The position numbers and the translations under genes are program-made. From Longimicrobiaceae bacterium (GTDB lineage Bacteria; Gemmatimonadota; Gemmatimonadetes; Longimicrobiales; Longimicrobiaceae), in contig DASYWD010000046.1 in assembly GCA_035936415.1 (NCBI GenBank), positions 1 to 47,428 on the forward strand: 47,428 nt of DNA. The letters are read 5' to 3'. Of the stretch, positions 1 to 8,045 are shown piece by piece (the first letter of the stretch is position 1; the number at the start of each line of letters is the position of its first letter). The notes beneath the pieces were generated by a model. The model worked only from the letters and a program-made list of their open reading frames with translations, made no database searches and had not been told where the DNA came from.

Positions 1-91
1 CGGCGGGACGGACCGCTGGTTCTACAACCCCGAGAAGGTCGCCTGGTCGGCGCTCGCGCTCGAGGACCGCCTGATGGAGGAGCTGGCCTGA
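1..91 (+). CDS. C-terminal end of an unidentified protein (partial)
   Basis: The frame starting at base 2 is open to a TGA at 89-91 and would encode about 29 C-terminal residues rich in acidic and hydrophobic amino acids (ending LMEELA). The stop overlaps the ATG of the next gene (TGATG), so it is very likely the preceding gene of the same operon. Too little remains to assign a family. Confidence 0.5.
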   Translation, partial: GGTDRWFYNPEKVAWSALALEDRLMEELA

Positions 92-1710
92 TGGCGATCA
101 AGGGATCCCTCAAGGAGGCGAGCCTCCCGGACGTCCTGCAGCTCCTGGCCATGGGGCAGAAGACGGGGTGCCTCTCCGTCACGGACCGCTCCAACTTCGG
201 CTACACCTACTTCGACCGGGGGCGGATCACCTACGCCTCCATCGTGAACCGGCGCGACCGGCTGGGCGACCTGCTCGTCAAGAACGGCCTCCTCGCCCCC
301 GCCGTCCTCGCCGCCGCGGTGGAGGAGCAGGTGCGCGACCCGCAGACGCGCCTGGGCGAGATCCTGATCCGGCGCGGCGCCATCACCCGCGAGCAGCTGG
401 AGCAGTACATCCGGGTCCAGATCGAGGAGGCGGTCTACTACCTCTTCACCTGGTCGCAGGGCTCCTTCTACTTCGAGGCGGAGCAGCGCCCGCCCGAGGG
501 GGCGATGCTGGTCTCCATCAACCCGGAGAACCTGCTCCTGGAGGGGGCGCGCCGGATCGACGAGTGGAGCCTGATCGAGAAGAAGATCTCCTCCCTCGAC
601 CTGATCTTCGAGATGGACCGCGCCCGGCCGATGGACGGGGTGGACCTCACCGACGAGCAGCGCAAGATCGTCCCGCTGGTGGACGGGAAGCGCACGGTGC
701 ACGAGGTGGTGGAGGAGTCCGGGCTGGTGGAGTTCGACGTGGGAAAGGCGCTCTTCGGGCTGATCCAGGCGGGGTTCGCCCACCCGGTGGGGCTCCGCCG
801 CCCGGTGGAGGTGCGCGAGGTGCCGCTCGCCCGCATCGAGGAGCACCGCAACCTGGGCATCGCCTTCTACAAGACGGGGATGTACGAGGAGGCCTCGCGC
901 GAGTTCCGGCGGGTCATCGAGCTGCAGCCGCGGGGCGCGGACGCCCGCTTCTTCCTGGCGCTGATCGGCCTCCGCAGCGGCGACGACCGCTCGGCCGTCC
1001 GCTGGCTCAAGGAGACCATCGAGCAGGGCGGCCCGCGCGCCGCGGCGTTCCACAACCTGGCGCTCGCCCTGGAGCGCGCCGGCCGCCTGGACGACGCGCA
1101 GGCGGCGCTGGACGAGGCCGCACGCCTGGGCCCTGGGAGGCCGCCGGTGCTGCTCGGCCGGGCCATCCTCCTCCTCAAGCGCGGCGACGCCCCGGCGGCG
1201 GCGGAGGCGTTTGCCGCCTACCGGGAGGCGCTCGGCGCGGGGAGGGCCCCTGCCGCGTACTTCGCCTTCGCCCTGCTGGCCGAGGCCGCGGCGGGGCGCG
1301 ACGCGGAGGCGCTGCGGCTGGGCGAGGAGGGGGTGTCGCTCCACCCCCACTCGCCGCTGATCCTGCTGCACCTGGGGACGGTGCGCGAGCGGCGCCAGGA
1401 GTGGGCGGAGGCGGAGGCGCTCTACCGCCGGGCAACCGAGGAGGACGGCACGCTGCCGCAGACGTACAAGTCGCTCGGGGACGTGCTCTACCGCCGCGGC
1501 GCGTACGACGAGGCCGTCGAGGCGTACGGGCGGGCGCTGGAGCTGGCCCCGGAGCTGGGCGACGACACGTATTTCAAGCTGGGGAACATCCACTACAAGC
1601 GGATGAACCGGGAGGAGGCGGTACGGCTCTGGCGGAAGGCGCTGGAGCTGAACCCCGCCAACGCGGTGGTACGGACCAACCTGGAGCTGGTGCAGACGGT
1701 GCTGAAATGA
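91..1710 (+). CDS. DUF4388 (PATAN-like) and TPR protein
   Basis: 539 residues. Residues 1-45 match the start of the DUF4388/PATAN domain found in bacterial signalling proteins (LPDVLQLLAMGQKTGCLSV). Residues about 50-135 contain the repeated 'LGDLLVKNGLL / LGEILIRRGAI' pattern of MshEN-like helical repeats. From about 245 to the end are TPR repeats (for example AFYKTGMYEEASREFRRVIE). No membrane segment or signal peptide is seen, so it should be cytoplasmic. The start is fixed by a TGATG overlap with the preceding gene, and its stop overlaps the cheR start (ATGA). As first complete gene of the chemotaxis cluster it is probably a scaffold or regulator; its exact role is not known. Confidence 0.85.
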   Translation: MAIKGSLKEASLPDVLQLLAMGQKTGCLSVTDRSNFGYTYFDRGRITYASIVNRRDRLGDLLVKNGLLAPAVLAAAVEEQVRDPQTRLGEILIRRGAITREQLEQYIRVQIEEAVYYLFTWSQGSFYFEAEQRPPEGAMLVSINPENLLLEGARRIDEWSLIEKKISSLDLIFEMDRARPMDGVDLTDEQRKIVPLVDGKRTVHEVVEESGLVEFDVGKALFGLIQAGFAHPVGLRRPVEVREVPLARIEEHRNLGIAFYKTGMYEEASREFRRVIELQPRGADARFFLALIGLRSGDDRSAVRWLKETIEQGGPRAAAFHNLALALERAGRLDDAQAALDEAARLGPGRPPVLLGRAILLLKRGDAPAAAEAFAAYREALGAGRAPAAYFAFALLAEAAAGRDAEALRLGEEGVSLHPHSPLILLHLGTVRERRQEWAEAEALYRRATEEDGTLPQTYKSLGDVLYRRGAYDEAVEAYGRALELAPELGDDTYFKLGNIHYKRMNREEAVRLWRKALELNPANAVVRTNLELVQTVLK

Positions 1711-2561
1711 ACGTTCCGCAGGGCCCGCCGCCGGGCCTTCCCTTCTCGCTGGAGGGAAACGAGGAGGAGCTGGAGCGGCTCAAGGCCAAGATCCAGCGGG
1801 AGCGTGGCTTCAACACGCAGTACTACAAGGACAAGTGTCTCCGCCGCCGCATCGCGGTGCGGATGCGCGCCCGGGGGCGGCACACCTTCGACGAGTACTC
1901 GGAGCTGCTGGACCGCGAGCCGGGGGAGTACGACGTCCTGCTGGACACGCTCACCATCAACGTCACCAAGCTCTTCCGCAACCCGGAGATGTGGCAGGTG
2001 GTGGAGGAGCAGGTCCTCCCCCGGCTCTTCGAGTGGAAGCGCCCGCAGCACCGGATCTGGAGCGCGGGGTCGGCCAGCGGCGAGGAGGCGTACACCGTCT
2101 CCATCCTCCTGCACGAGTGGGCGGAGCGTCACCGCTGCGCGGCGGAGCTGGCGCGCTTCCACGTCACGGGGACCGACATCGACCGGCGCAGCCTGGAGGC
2201 GGCGCAGCGCGCCGAGTTCCCGGAGCTGTCGCTCACGGAGACGCCGGAGGCCATGAAGGAGAAGTGGTTCTCCCCGGGGCCGCCCTTCCGCCTGCGCCCC
2301 GAGGCGAAGCGCAACGTGAGCTTCGTCCGGCGCGACCTGATCTCGGACGCGCCGCTCCCGGAGCAGAGCTTGATCTTCTGCCGCAACGTGATCATCTACT
2401 TCGACCGGGAGATCCAGGAGCGGCTCTTCCAGAACTTCTACGACGCGCTCGTCCCCGGGGGGTTCCTGGTGCTCGGGAAGGTGGAGACGCTGATCGGGCC
2501 GACGCGCGGGCTGTTCCGCGCGATCAACAACCGGGAACGCATCTTCCAGAAGCCCGCATGA
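1707..2561 (+). CDS. cheR: Chemotaxis protein methyltransferase CheR
   Basis: 284 residues. CheR transfers methyl groups from S-adenosylmethionine to glutamates of chemoreceptors. The all-helical N-terminal domain (about 15-90) with its basic helix (KCLRRRIAVRMRARG) is followed by the SAM-binding motif (WSAGSASGEEAYT), an acidic TGTDID motif, and the CheR signature FCRNVIIYFD. The ATG at 1707 overlaps the stop of the upstream gene, and the gene ends in an ATGA overlap with cheD, so translation is probably coupled. Length and motif order are typical. The receptor it acts on is not in this window. Confidence 0.96.
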   Translation: MNVPQGPPPGLPFSLEGNEEELERLKAKIQRERGFNTQYYKDKCLRRRIAVRMRARGRHTFDEYSELLDREPGEYDVLLDTLTINVTKLFRNPEMWQVVEEQVLPRLFEWKRPQHRIWSAGSASGEEAYTVSILLHEWAERHRCAAELARFHVTGTDIDRRSLEAAQRAEFPELSLTETPEAMKEKWFSPGPPFRLRPEAKRNVSFVRRDLISDAPLPEQSLIFCRNVIIYFDREIQERLFQNFYDALVPGGFLVLGKVETLIGPTRGLFRAINNRERIFQKPA

Positions 2562-3046
2562 CGGCCCCGCAGATCTTCGTGAAGGTGGCGCACCACGCGG
2601 TCGCGCGGGCGGACGCCACGCTCGTTACGCTGGGCCTGGGCTCGTGCGTGGCCATCCTCCTCCACGACGCGGCGGCGCGGGTGGGGGGGATGGCGCACAT
2701 CCTCCTCCCGGAGCAGCAGCTCGCGCGCGACACCTCCAACCCGTCCAAGTTCGCCACCACGGCGATCCCGCTCCTCGCGGCGGAGGTGGCCGCGCTCGCG
2801 GGGCGCTCGGCGCGGCTGGAGGCCCGGCTGGTGGGCGGGGCGTCCATGTTCCCCAGCCTGATGACGCCGGGGATGCTGAACATGGGCGAGCGCAACCTGA
2901 TCGCCTCGCGGCAGGTGCTGCGCGAGCTGGGGATCCCGGTGCTGGCCGAGGAGGTGGGGGCGGACTACGGCCGCTCCGTGCGCTTCCACGTGGGCGACGG
3001 GCGGGTGGTGGTCTCCTCGGTGGGGCGGGCCGATGTCACGCTCTGA
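2558..3046 (+). CDS. cheD: Chemoreceptor glutamine deamidase CheD
   Basis: 162 residues. CheD deamidates receptor glutamines so that they become methylation sites. The catalytic Cys30 lies in LGLGSCVAIL, preceded by Thr24, and the catalytic His47 is in GGMAHILLP. The GGASMF and NMGERN segments typical of the family follow. The start overlaps cheR by 4 bases, and the 3' end overlaps cheB by 14 bases. A cheR-cheD-cheB order groups all three covalent receptor-modification enzymes in one transcript. Confidence 0.95.
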   Translation: MTAPQIFVKVAHHAVARADATLVTLGLGSCVAILLHDAAARVGGMAHILLPEQQLARDTSNPSKFATTAIPLLAAEVAALAGRSARLEARLVGGASMFPSLMTPGMLNMGERNLIASRQVLRELGIPVLAEEVGADYGRSVRFHVGDGRVVVSSVGRADVTL

Positions 3047-4142
3047 GCGCGGCGGGCCGCACACGGTGCTGGTGGTGGACGACAGCGCCTTCATGCGCCG
3101 GGTCATCACCGACGTGGTCTCGCGCACCGACGAGTTCCGGGTGGTGGCCACGGCGCGCGACGGCGACGACGCCCTTCGCAAGGTGCACCAGTTCGACCCG
3201 GACGTGGTGACCATGGACGTGGAGATGCCGGGGCTGGACGGCCTCTCCGCGCTGGGGTACATCATGAGCGAGACCCCGCGCCCGGTGGTGATGCTCTCGG
3301 CGTACACCACCGAGGGGGGCGAGGCCACCCTGCGCGCGCTGGACTACGGTGCCGTGGACTTCGTCGCCAAGCCCTCGGGGACCATCTCGCTGGACCTGGA
3401 GAAGGTGGCCGACCGGCTGCTGGAGGCGCTGCGCGCCGCCGCCGCCGCCAACCTCTCCAACGTGCGGGTGCACATGCCCCGGCGGGGCGCCGCCCGGACC
3501 GTCCGCCCGCGCACCCTCTCCCTGGTCGGGGCCCCCGGCGCCGGCGCGGCGGTGGCGGTCGCCTCCTCCACCGGGGGGCCGCGGGCCCTGGCGGAGCTGA
3601 TCCCGCGGCTGAAGGCCCCGTTCGGCGCCGCGGTGCTCGTGGTGCAGCACATGCCGGCCAGCTTCACCCGCTCGCTCGCGGAGCGGCTGCACTCGGTGAG
3701 CGCGCTCCCGGTGACGGAGGCGGAGGACGGCGAGCCGGTGCTGGCGGACCGCGTCTACGTGGCCCCCGGGAACTTCCACATGCGGGTGGTGCGCGAGGAC
3801 GGCGCCGTGCGGATCGCGCTCGACGGCGGCCCCACCGTCTGGGGCGTGCGCCCCGCCGCCGACCCCCTCTTCCGCAGCGTGGCGGACGTGTTCGGCCCGG
3901 CTTCGGTGGGGGTGGTGCTCACCGGGATGGGGCGCGACGGGGCGGAGGGGCTGTCTGCCATCGTGCGGGCGGGGGGCGGCGGGATCGCCCAGGACCGCGG
4001 CACCTCGGTGATCTGGGGGATGCCGCAGGCGGCGGCGGAGCACGCGCACGAGGTCCTCCCCCTGGACCGCATCCCCGGGGCGCTGGCGGCGGAGGTCCGC
4101 GCCCTGTCCTCCATGCGCCTGCCGCCCCTGGAGGCCCGGTGA
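3033..4142 (+). CDS. cheB: Chemotaxis methylesterase/response regulator CheB
   Basis: 369 residues. CheB removes receptor methyl groups and is activated by phosphorylation from CheA. The N-terminal receiver has the acidic pair VVDDS and phospho-acceptor Asp62 in MDVEMPGLDG, with Lys113 in VAKPSG. The methylesterase domain carries the catalytic triad: Ser179 (ASSTGG), His206 (VVQHMP) and Asp302 (GMGRDG). The ATG at 3033 lies inside cheD. The stop overlaps the GTG start of the next gene. It is complete and ordinary for the family. Confidence 0.96.
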   Translation: MSRSERGGPHTVLVVDDSAFMRRVITDVVSRTDEFRVVATARDGDDALRKVHQFDPDVVTMDVEMPGLDGLSALGYIMSETPRPVVMLSAYTTEGGEATLRALDYGAVDFVAKPSGTISLDLEKVADRLLEALRAAAAANLSNVRVHMPRRGAARTVRPRTLSLVGAPGAGAAVAVASSTGGPRALAELIPRLKAPFGAAVLVVQHMPASFTRSLAERLHSVSALPVTEAEDGEPVLADRVYVAPGNFHMRVVREDGAVRIALDGGPTVWGVRPAADPLFRSVADVFGPASVGVVLTGMGRDGAEGLSAIVRAGGGGIAQDRGTSVIWGMPQAAAEHAHEVLPLDRIPGALAAEVRALSSMRLPPLEAR

Positions 4143-4630
4143 GCGCCGCGGGACCGCTCCTCCCGGACGCCCGGGAGGGGGAGGACGACGCCTTCCGCGG
4201 GGTCGTCTTCCGCCTGGGAAGCGAGCTGCACGCCTGCGACGTCCGCCTGGTGGAGGAGGTGGTGAACGGGGCGCGAGTGCACCCCCTCCCGGACGTGCCC
4301 CGCCCCCTCCTGGGCGTCATCCGCCTGCGCGGGGCGCTGGTGCCGGTGCTGGACGTCGCCCCCGGGCTCGGGGTGCGGCTGGAGGAGACGGAGACGCCGG
4401 ACGTGCTGGTGCTGGACGCGGGCGACCGCCGCGTCGGCGTGGCGGTGGACGAGGCGCGCGAGGTGGCCGCCTTCCCCGCCTCCACGGTACGTCCGGCCCC
4501 ACCGCGCGGCGCGGAGCGGGAGGAGCACGTCCTGGGGGTCGCCCGCGCGGGCGACGCGCTGGTGACGCTCCTCGACCTCGCGGCCGTCCTGGAACACTTC
4601 ACATCCCTGACCACGCGAGAACCCTCGTGA
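4139..4630 (+). CDS. CheW-like coupling protein (first copy)
   Basis: 163 residues, CheW domain. CheW proteins bridge receptors and CheA. The family core is present: FRLGSELHACDVRLVEEVV at the start and GVIRLRGALVPVLDVAPGL in the middle. The N-terminal 20 residues (pro/asp-rich) are an extension, and the C-terminal strand pair is present. The start is GTG, overlapping the cheB stop (GTGA). It is quite different in sequence from the second CheW that follows, so the two may serve different partners or one may be regulatory. Confidence 0.85.
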   Translation: MSAAGPLLPDAREGEDDAFRGVVFRLGSELHACDVRLVEEVVNGARVHPLPDVPRPLLGVIRLRGALVPVLDVAPGLGVRLEETETPDVLVLDAGDRRVGVAVDEAREVAAFPASTVRPAPPRGAEREEHVLGVARAGDALVTLLDLAAVLEHFTSLTTREPS

Positions 4631-5157
4631 GAAAGGCCCGTCAAGCCGCCGTCCCGCAGGTCCAGCTCGTGACCTTCCGCCTGGGCCCGGAGGAGTTCGG
4701 GCTGGACGTGTTCGCGGTCCACGAGATCCTGCGCTACCAGGAGCCCACCCCCGTCCCCCGGGCTCCGGAGTTCGTCGAGGGGGTCATCGACGTGCGCGGC
4801 ACGCTGGTCCCGGTGGTGGACCTGCGGCGCCGGTTCGAGCTGGCGGACGCCCCCGTCAACGACGAGACGCGCACGGTGCTGGTGGAGCACGCGGGCGAGC
4901 GCCTGGGGCTGGTGGTGGACGCCGTCTCGGAGGTGCTCCGGGTGCCGGAGACCGCCGTCTCGGCGCCGCCGGCCTACATCCGCGGCCTTGCGGCGGAGTT
5001 CGTCCGCGGGATCGTGCGCCTGGAGGGGGGGCGCCTGATCATCCTCATCGACGTGGAGCGGATCCTCTCCAGCCAGGAGCGGATCGCGCTGGAGGGGGCC
5101 GAGCTGGTCCCCGGCGCGGACCCGTCCCCCGACACCTCCCCGGCCGAAGGCGCATGA
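4627..5157 (+). CDS. cheW: CheW coupling protein (second copy)
   Basis: 176 residues with a canonical CheW domain: VTFRLGPEEFGLDVFAVHEI, then EGVIDVRGTLVPVVDLRRRF, then GLVVDAVSEVLRV and IVRLEGGRLIILIDVERIL near the C-terminus. This copy is closer to textbook CheW than the upstream one. It starts with GTG in a GTGA overlap and ends in an ATGA overlap with the TPR gene. It would couple receptors to a CheA kinase that must be encoded elsewhere. Confidence 0.93.
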   Translation: MRKARQAAVPQVQLVTFRLGPEEFGLDVFAVHEILRYQEPTPVPRAPEFVEGVIDVRGTLVPVVDLRRRFELADAPVNDETRTVLVEHAGERLGLVVDAVSEVLRVPETAVSAPPAYIRGLAAEFVRGIVRLEGGRLIILIDVERILSSQERIALEGAELVPGADPSPDTSPAEGA

Positions 5158-6020
5158 CGAGCGAGGAGTACCTGGGCGCCCTGCGCGCCCGCTACGAGGG
5201 GATCGGCTGCGAGCTGGACGCGGCCTGCCCGGAGGGTCCGCCGGAGGAGCGCGACCGGATCCGCCGCGAGATCATGGAGCTGTTCCGCGAGACGGAGGCT
5301 TCCCTGGAGCAGCTCTCCGCCTTCAAGGAGGAGATCCGGGCGCTGGTGGACCGCTACAAGGCCCTTGCCGCCGCCGCGCCGCGCACCCCCGCGCCGGCGC
5401 GGGCGGTGCGCTCGGACCACCTCGGCAGCAGCACCTATGTAGAACGCGGATGGAGCGCCATCGCCGCCGGCGACCACGCCCGTGCGGTGAAGGAGCTGAC
5501 CCGCGCGCTGGAGCTGGCGCCCGACGACCCGGCGGCGGAGTCGCTGCTGGGGTGGGCGCAGATGCTCCGGGAGCAGTACGACGAGGCGCTGTACACCTAC
5601 TCCAAGGTGCTGATGAAGGAGCCGAACAACGCCCTGGCCCGGGTGAACCTCGGCTACATCTGCCTGAAGAAGGGGATCTTCGGGGAGGCCATCGAGCACC
5701 TGGCCCGCGCCATCCGCCAGGACGCGGACCGCAAGGCGCAGCTCTACGGACACCTCTACATGGGGATGGTGTACCTGGAGCGGGAGATGTACGGCGACGC
5801 GCGGACCTTCTTCCGCCGCGCCCTGGAGCTGGGCCCCAACCTGATCGAGGCATACTGGGAGCTGGGACGCGCGCACTACCTGGACGGCGACTCCGAGCGG
5901 GCGGCGGAGACGTGGCGCAAGGGGGTGGAGACCAACCGCTTCAACCCCTGGGGAGAGAAGTGCGGCGAGGCCCTCGCGCGCCTGGAGGCGGGGGAGCCCG
6001 TCTCCTTCCAGCCCTCCTAG
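5154..6020 (+). CDS. Coiled-coil and TPR repeat protein
   Basis: 288 residues. The N-terminal 80 residues are acidic and helical, probably coiled coil (EIMELFRETEASLEQLSAF). From about residue 100 there are at least four TPR units (SAIAAGDHARAVKELTRALE; LLGWAQMLREQYDEALYTY; NLGYICLKKGIFGEAIEHL; GMVYLEREMYGDARTFFRRA). No signal peptide. The start overlaps the upstream cheW stop. TPR proteins in Che operons often act as assembly or localisation factors; that role here is inference from context. Confidence 0.85.
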   Translation: MTSEEYLGALRARYEGIGCELDAACPEGPPEERDRIRREIMELFRETEASLEQLSAFKEEIRALVDRYKALAAAAPRTPAPARAVRSDHLGSSTYVERGWSAIAAGDHARAVKELTRALELAPDDPAAESLLGWAQMLREQYDEALYTYSKVLMKEPNNALARVNLGYICLKKGIFGEAIEHLARAIRQDADRKAQLYGHLYMGMVYLEREMYGDARTFFRRALELGPNLIEAYWELGRAHYLDGDSERAAETWRKGVETNRFNPWGEKCGEALARLEAGEPVSFQPS

Positions 6021-6952
6021 CGGCGCTCCTGCTCTGCCTCCCGGCGGGGCTACGGGCACAGGTGCCGGTCGGGGACGGCGGGGCGCAGATGCTCGCCGCG
6101 GAACCGGTGCGGGTGGTGTACTTCCCCGGCGGGTGGGCGCTTGCCGAGGAGGTGCTGCGGGCCGCGAGCGAGCCCTTTCCGCTCCCGGGCTTCCCGGAGG
6201 CGCAGCGCCCGATCCCCGCCACCATCATCCTGGCCCCCTCGCGCGAGGTGTGGGACTCGGTGACCGGCGGCCGGATCCCGGAGTGGGGCGCCGGGGTGGC
6301 CTTTCCCGCGGCGCGGGTGGTCGTCCTCCCCCTCTACGCCTCCCCGCGCACGGAGCCCGGCAGCCTGGGGACCACGCTCCGCCACGAGCTGCTGCACCTG
6401 CTGGTGAACCGGGAGCTCCCGCCGGGAGTGCCCCGCTGGTTCGACGAGGGGTACGCGCAGTGGTCCTCGGGCGGGTGGGACGCCTCGGCGGCGTGGCAGC
6501 TCCGGCTGGCCTTCCTCACGGGGCGGGCGCCGCCGCTGGACTCGCTCTCGCTGGACTGGCCGGCGGGGGAGGGGGACGCGCGGCTCGCCTACCTCCTCTC
6601 GGCGACGGCGGTGCGCCACCTGGCGGAGCGGGCCGGGCCGGAGGGCTTCGACGCGCTGATCCGCGCCTGGAAGCGGGAGGGGAGCCTGGACCGGGCGATC
6701 CGCTCGGCGTACGGGATGACGATGGGGCAATTCGAGGAGGAGTGGGCGCGCGCGGTGCGGCGCCGCTACGGGTGGCTCCTCCTGGGGGCGCAGACGGGGG
6801 CGTTCTGGGTCTTCGGCGCGGTGATCCTCTTCTTCCTCTTCGCGCGGCGTCGGAAGCGCGACCGGGCGAAGCTGGAGGAGATGCGCGCGGAGGAACGGAT
6901 GCTCCCGCCGCCGCGCCCGGACGGGGTTGACGTCGAGTACCCCCTGGAATAG
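5960..6952 (+). CDS. Exported peptidase-MA-family metallohydrolase
   Basis: 330 residues. I chose GTG at 5960 because it gives a complete signal peptide: basic start, hydrophobic stretch LLPALLAALLLCLPAG, cleavage after LRAQ. A purine-rich GGGGAGAG sits just upstream. This start lies 61 bases inside the preceding TPR gene. The zinc motif is HELLH (His142, Glu143, His146), with the third-ligand region at DEGYAQW (Glu163), as in the peptidase MA/gluzincin fold. A hydrophobic segment near residues 271-295 followed by RRRKR anchors the C-terminus in the membrane with a short cytoplasmic tail. The catalytic domain should therefore face the periplasm. Substrate unknown. Confidence 0.85.
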   Translation: MRRGPRAPGGGGARLLPALLAALLLCLPAGLRAQVPVGDGGAQMLAAEPVRVVYFPGGWALAEEVLRAASEPFPLPGFPEAQRPIPATIILAPSREVWDSVTGGRIPEWGAGVAFPAARVVVLPLYASPRTEPGSLGTTLRHELLHLLVNRELPPGVPRWFDEGYAQWSSGGWDASAAWQLRLAFLTGRAPPLDSLSLDWPAGEGDARLAYLLSATAVRHLAERAGPEGFDALIRAWKREGSLDRAIRSAYGMTMGQFEEEWARAVRRRYGWLLLGAQTGAFWVFGAVILFFLFARRRKRDRAKLEEMRAEERMLPPPRPDGVDVEYPLE

Positions 6953-6963
6953 CTTTTTTGACC

Positions 6964-7230
6964 ATGCCCAGACCCACGCCTACTCAGAGCGCGCGCAAGC
7001 CCGCTGCCGCTTCGGCGGCCGCCTCCCGCACGGACGGGGAGGGGACGGTCCGGTTCTCCCTGCAGAACTGGCTCATCCTCGCCGCCGGGCTGGTCAGCAT
7101 CGTCGTCGGCTACGTGCTGCTGAACAACGGCTCGGTGGACCTGGCCCCGGCGCTGCTGGTGCTGGGATACGTGGTGCTGATCCCGCTGGGGATCATCTGG
7201 CAGGTGAAGGGGACGGAGAAGGGCGCTTAG
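6964..7230 (+). CDS. Small two-helix membrane protein
   Basis: 88 residues from the ATG at 6964 (a TTG at 6958 is possible). A Ser/Ala-rich 30-residue N-terminus is followed by two hydrophobic helices (LILAAGLVSIVVGYVLL and ALLVLGYVVLIPLGIIW). The layout resembles the DUF3098-type small membrane proteins, but I cannot assign it firmly. The last codons GGC GCT TAG are the first bases of the downstream tRNA-Val gene, so CDS and tRNA overlap by 10 bases. A T6 run sits just upstream of the start. Confidence 0.8.
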   Translation: MPRPTPTQSARKPAAASAAASRTDGEGTVRFSLQNWLILAAGLVSIVVGYVLLNNGSVDLAPALLVLGYVVLIPLGIIWQVKGTEKGA

Positions 7231-7294
7231 CTCAGCTGGTTAGAGCACCTGTCTTACACACAGGGGGTCGGGGGTTCGAGTCCCTCAGTGCCCA
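7221..7294 (+). tRNA. tRNA-Val (anticodon TAC)
   Basis: 74 bases fold as a complete cloverleaf. Acceptor stem GGGCGCT pairs with AGTGCCC (one G-U pair). The D arm has AGCTCAGCTGGTTAGAGC, the anticodon arm CCTGT-CTTACAC-ACAGG with TAC at positions 34-36, and the T arm the TTCGAGT loop. CCA is not encoded. Its first 10 bases are also the last coding bases of the upstream small membrane protein gene. The 3' half is duplicated as a remnant near 18.61 kb. Confidence 0.97.
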
Positions 7295-7308
7295 TACAGA
7301 GAAGGTTG

Positions 7309-7338
7309 AGCCCGGCAGCTAAAGCTCGCCGGGCTTTT
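7309..7338 (+). terminator. Rho-independent terminator after tRNA-Val
   Basis: AGCCCGGC (7309-7316) pairs with GCCGGGCT (7328-7335), followed by TTTTC. It lies 15 bases past the tRNA. A diverged copy follows the tRNA remnant at 18638-18670. Confidence 0.85.
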
Positions 7339-8045
7339 CGTTTCATCGGAATGCCGCTTCTTCCTTCACCCCGGGCCGGCCGACTTTCGCACGCGGGTAG
7401 GGCCGTGGCGGATCCAGCCCGACCATGCGGCGTCCGGCTGGGACAGCATGGCGAGTCAACTCTCTGGTGGGGAGTGCTCTCATCACGTGCTTCCGCGTAC
7501 CAGCGTGCCACGGCCGGAGGGGAACGGCCAGCTCTGGTCCGACGCGTGTGGGCCTCTTCAGTTCGGATGATGAACGTTCGGGTGAAGAGCACGTCCGACT
7601 TGGCCTTGCGATTTGGACTGGCTCATGGGCGCGTTGCTTGTAGAGGGGGGCCGAGGTATACTGCAGCGACTGGCAGCGGTGGCCGATAATCCGCCCCACG
7701 CGGCGTTATGTGGCGGAAACCTCCGCATAACCCGTTCAAGCGCGTCTCACCAGGAGGTGGAAACCTGGACGGGGCAAGCGATTGCGGACCGGGCGAGGCG
7801 ATTTCGCACCTGGGTGTTATCTGGAACGGACTCCTCGTTGCTGCGGGCGTTGAGGCGCCCTAAACGGAACTGTAGGCAGCGCTTCCGCCCACACGACCTT
7901 GCGTGCTAGCTGGATGTACTTTGGCATAAACAGTGGTTAGGCGCGTGCCTATCAGGGCTCCTGCCGCCCGCCCACTTGCGCACGACCGGCTCCTCGCGCA
8001 TTTACAAAGGCGGACAATCTATTTCGCTCAAAAAGGACGCAGGAG
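7339..8045. other. Gene-poor segment after the tRNA
   Basis: No convincing gene on either strand; the open frames overlap each other and show no family motif. It contains a small dyad GTTATG...CATAAC (7705-7731). A perfect GTTAGGC heptamer at 7936-7942, the core sequence of an integron recombination site, is followed by a leader that is repeated after the FRG gene. It is the start of the A/T-richer accessory region. Confidence 0.5.
7936..8013 (+). repeat. Leader repeat copy A (upstream of FRG gene)
   Basis: About 78 bases beginning GTTAGGCGCG and ending TTACAAAGGCGG. It is clearly related to 8853-8931: both start TAGGCGC, share CTCCTGC/TTCCTGC, the block CCACTTGCGC(A/G)CGACCG, and end TACAA(A)GGCG. 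Each copy lies directly in front of an accessory gene (FRG and HEPN-like), so it may be a shared promoter/leader or the conserved edge of an inserted unit. Confidence 0.6.

Noticed and set aside
22-1593. 523-codon minus-strand frame opposite the DUF4388-TPR gene
   Set aside because: Antisense shadow rich in Arg/Leu/Val/Gln with no motif; the plus strand has a real domain and operon-type overlaps.
7705-7731. Dyad GTTATG...CATAAC as another attC site
   Set aside because: The cores are in the wrong order and too close (27 bases) for an attC; it may be a chance dyad or a hairpin.
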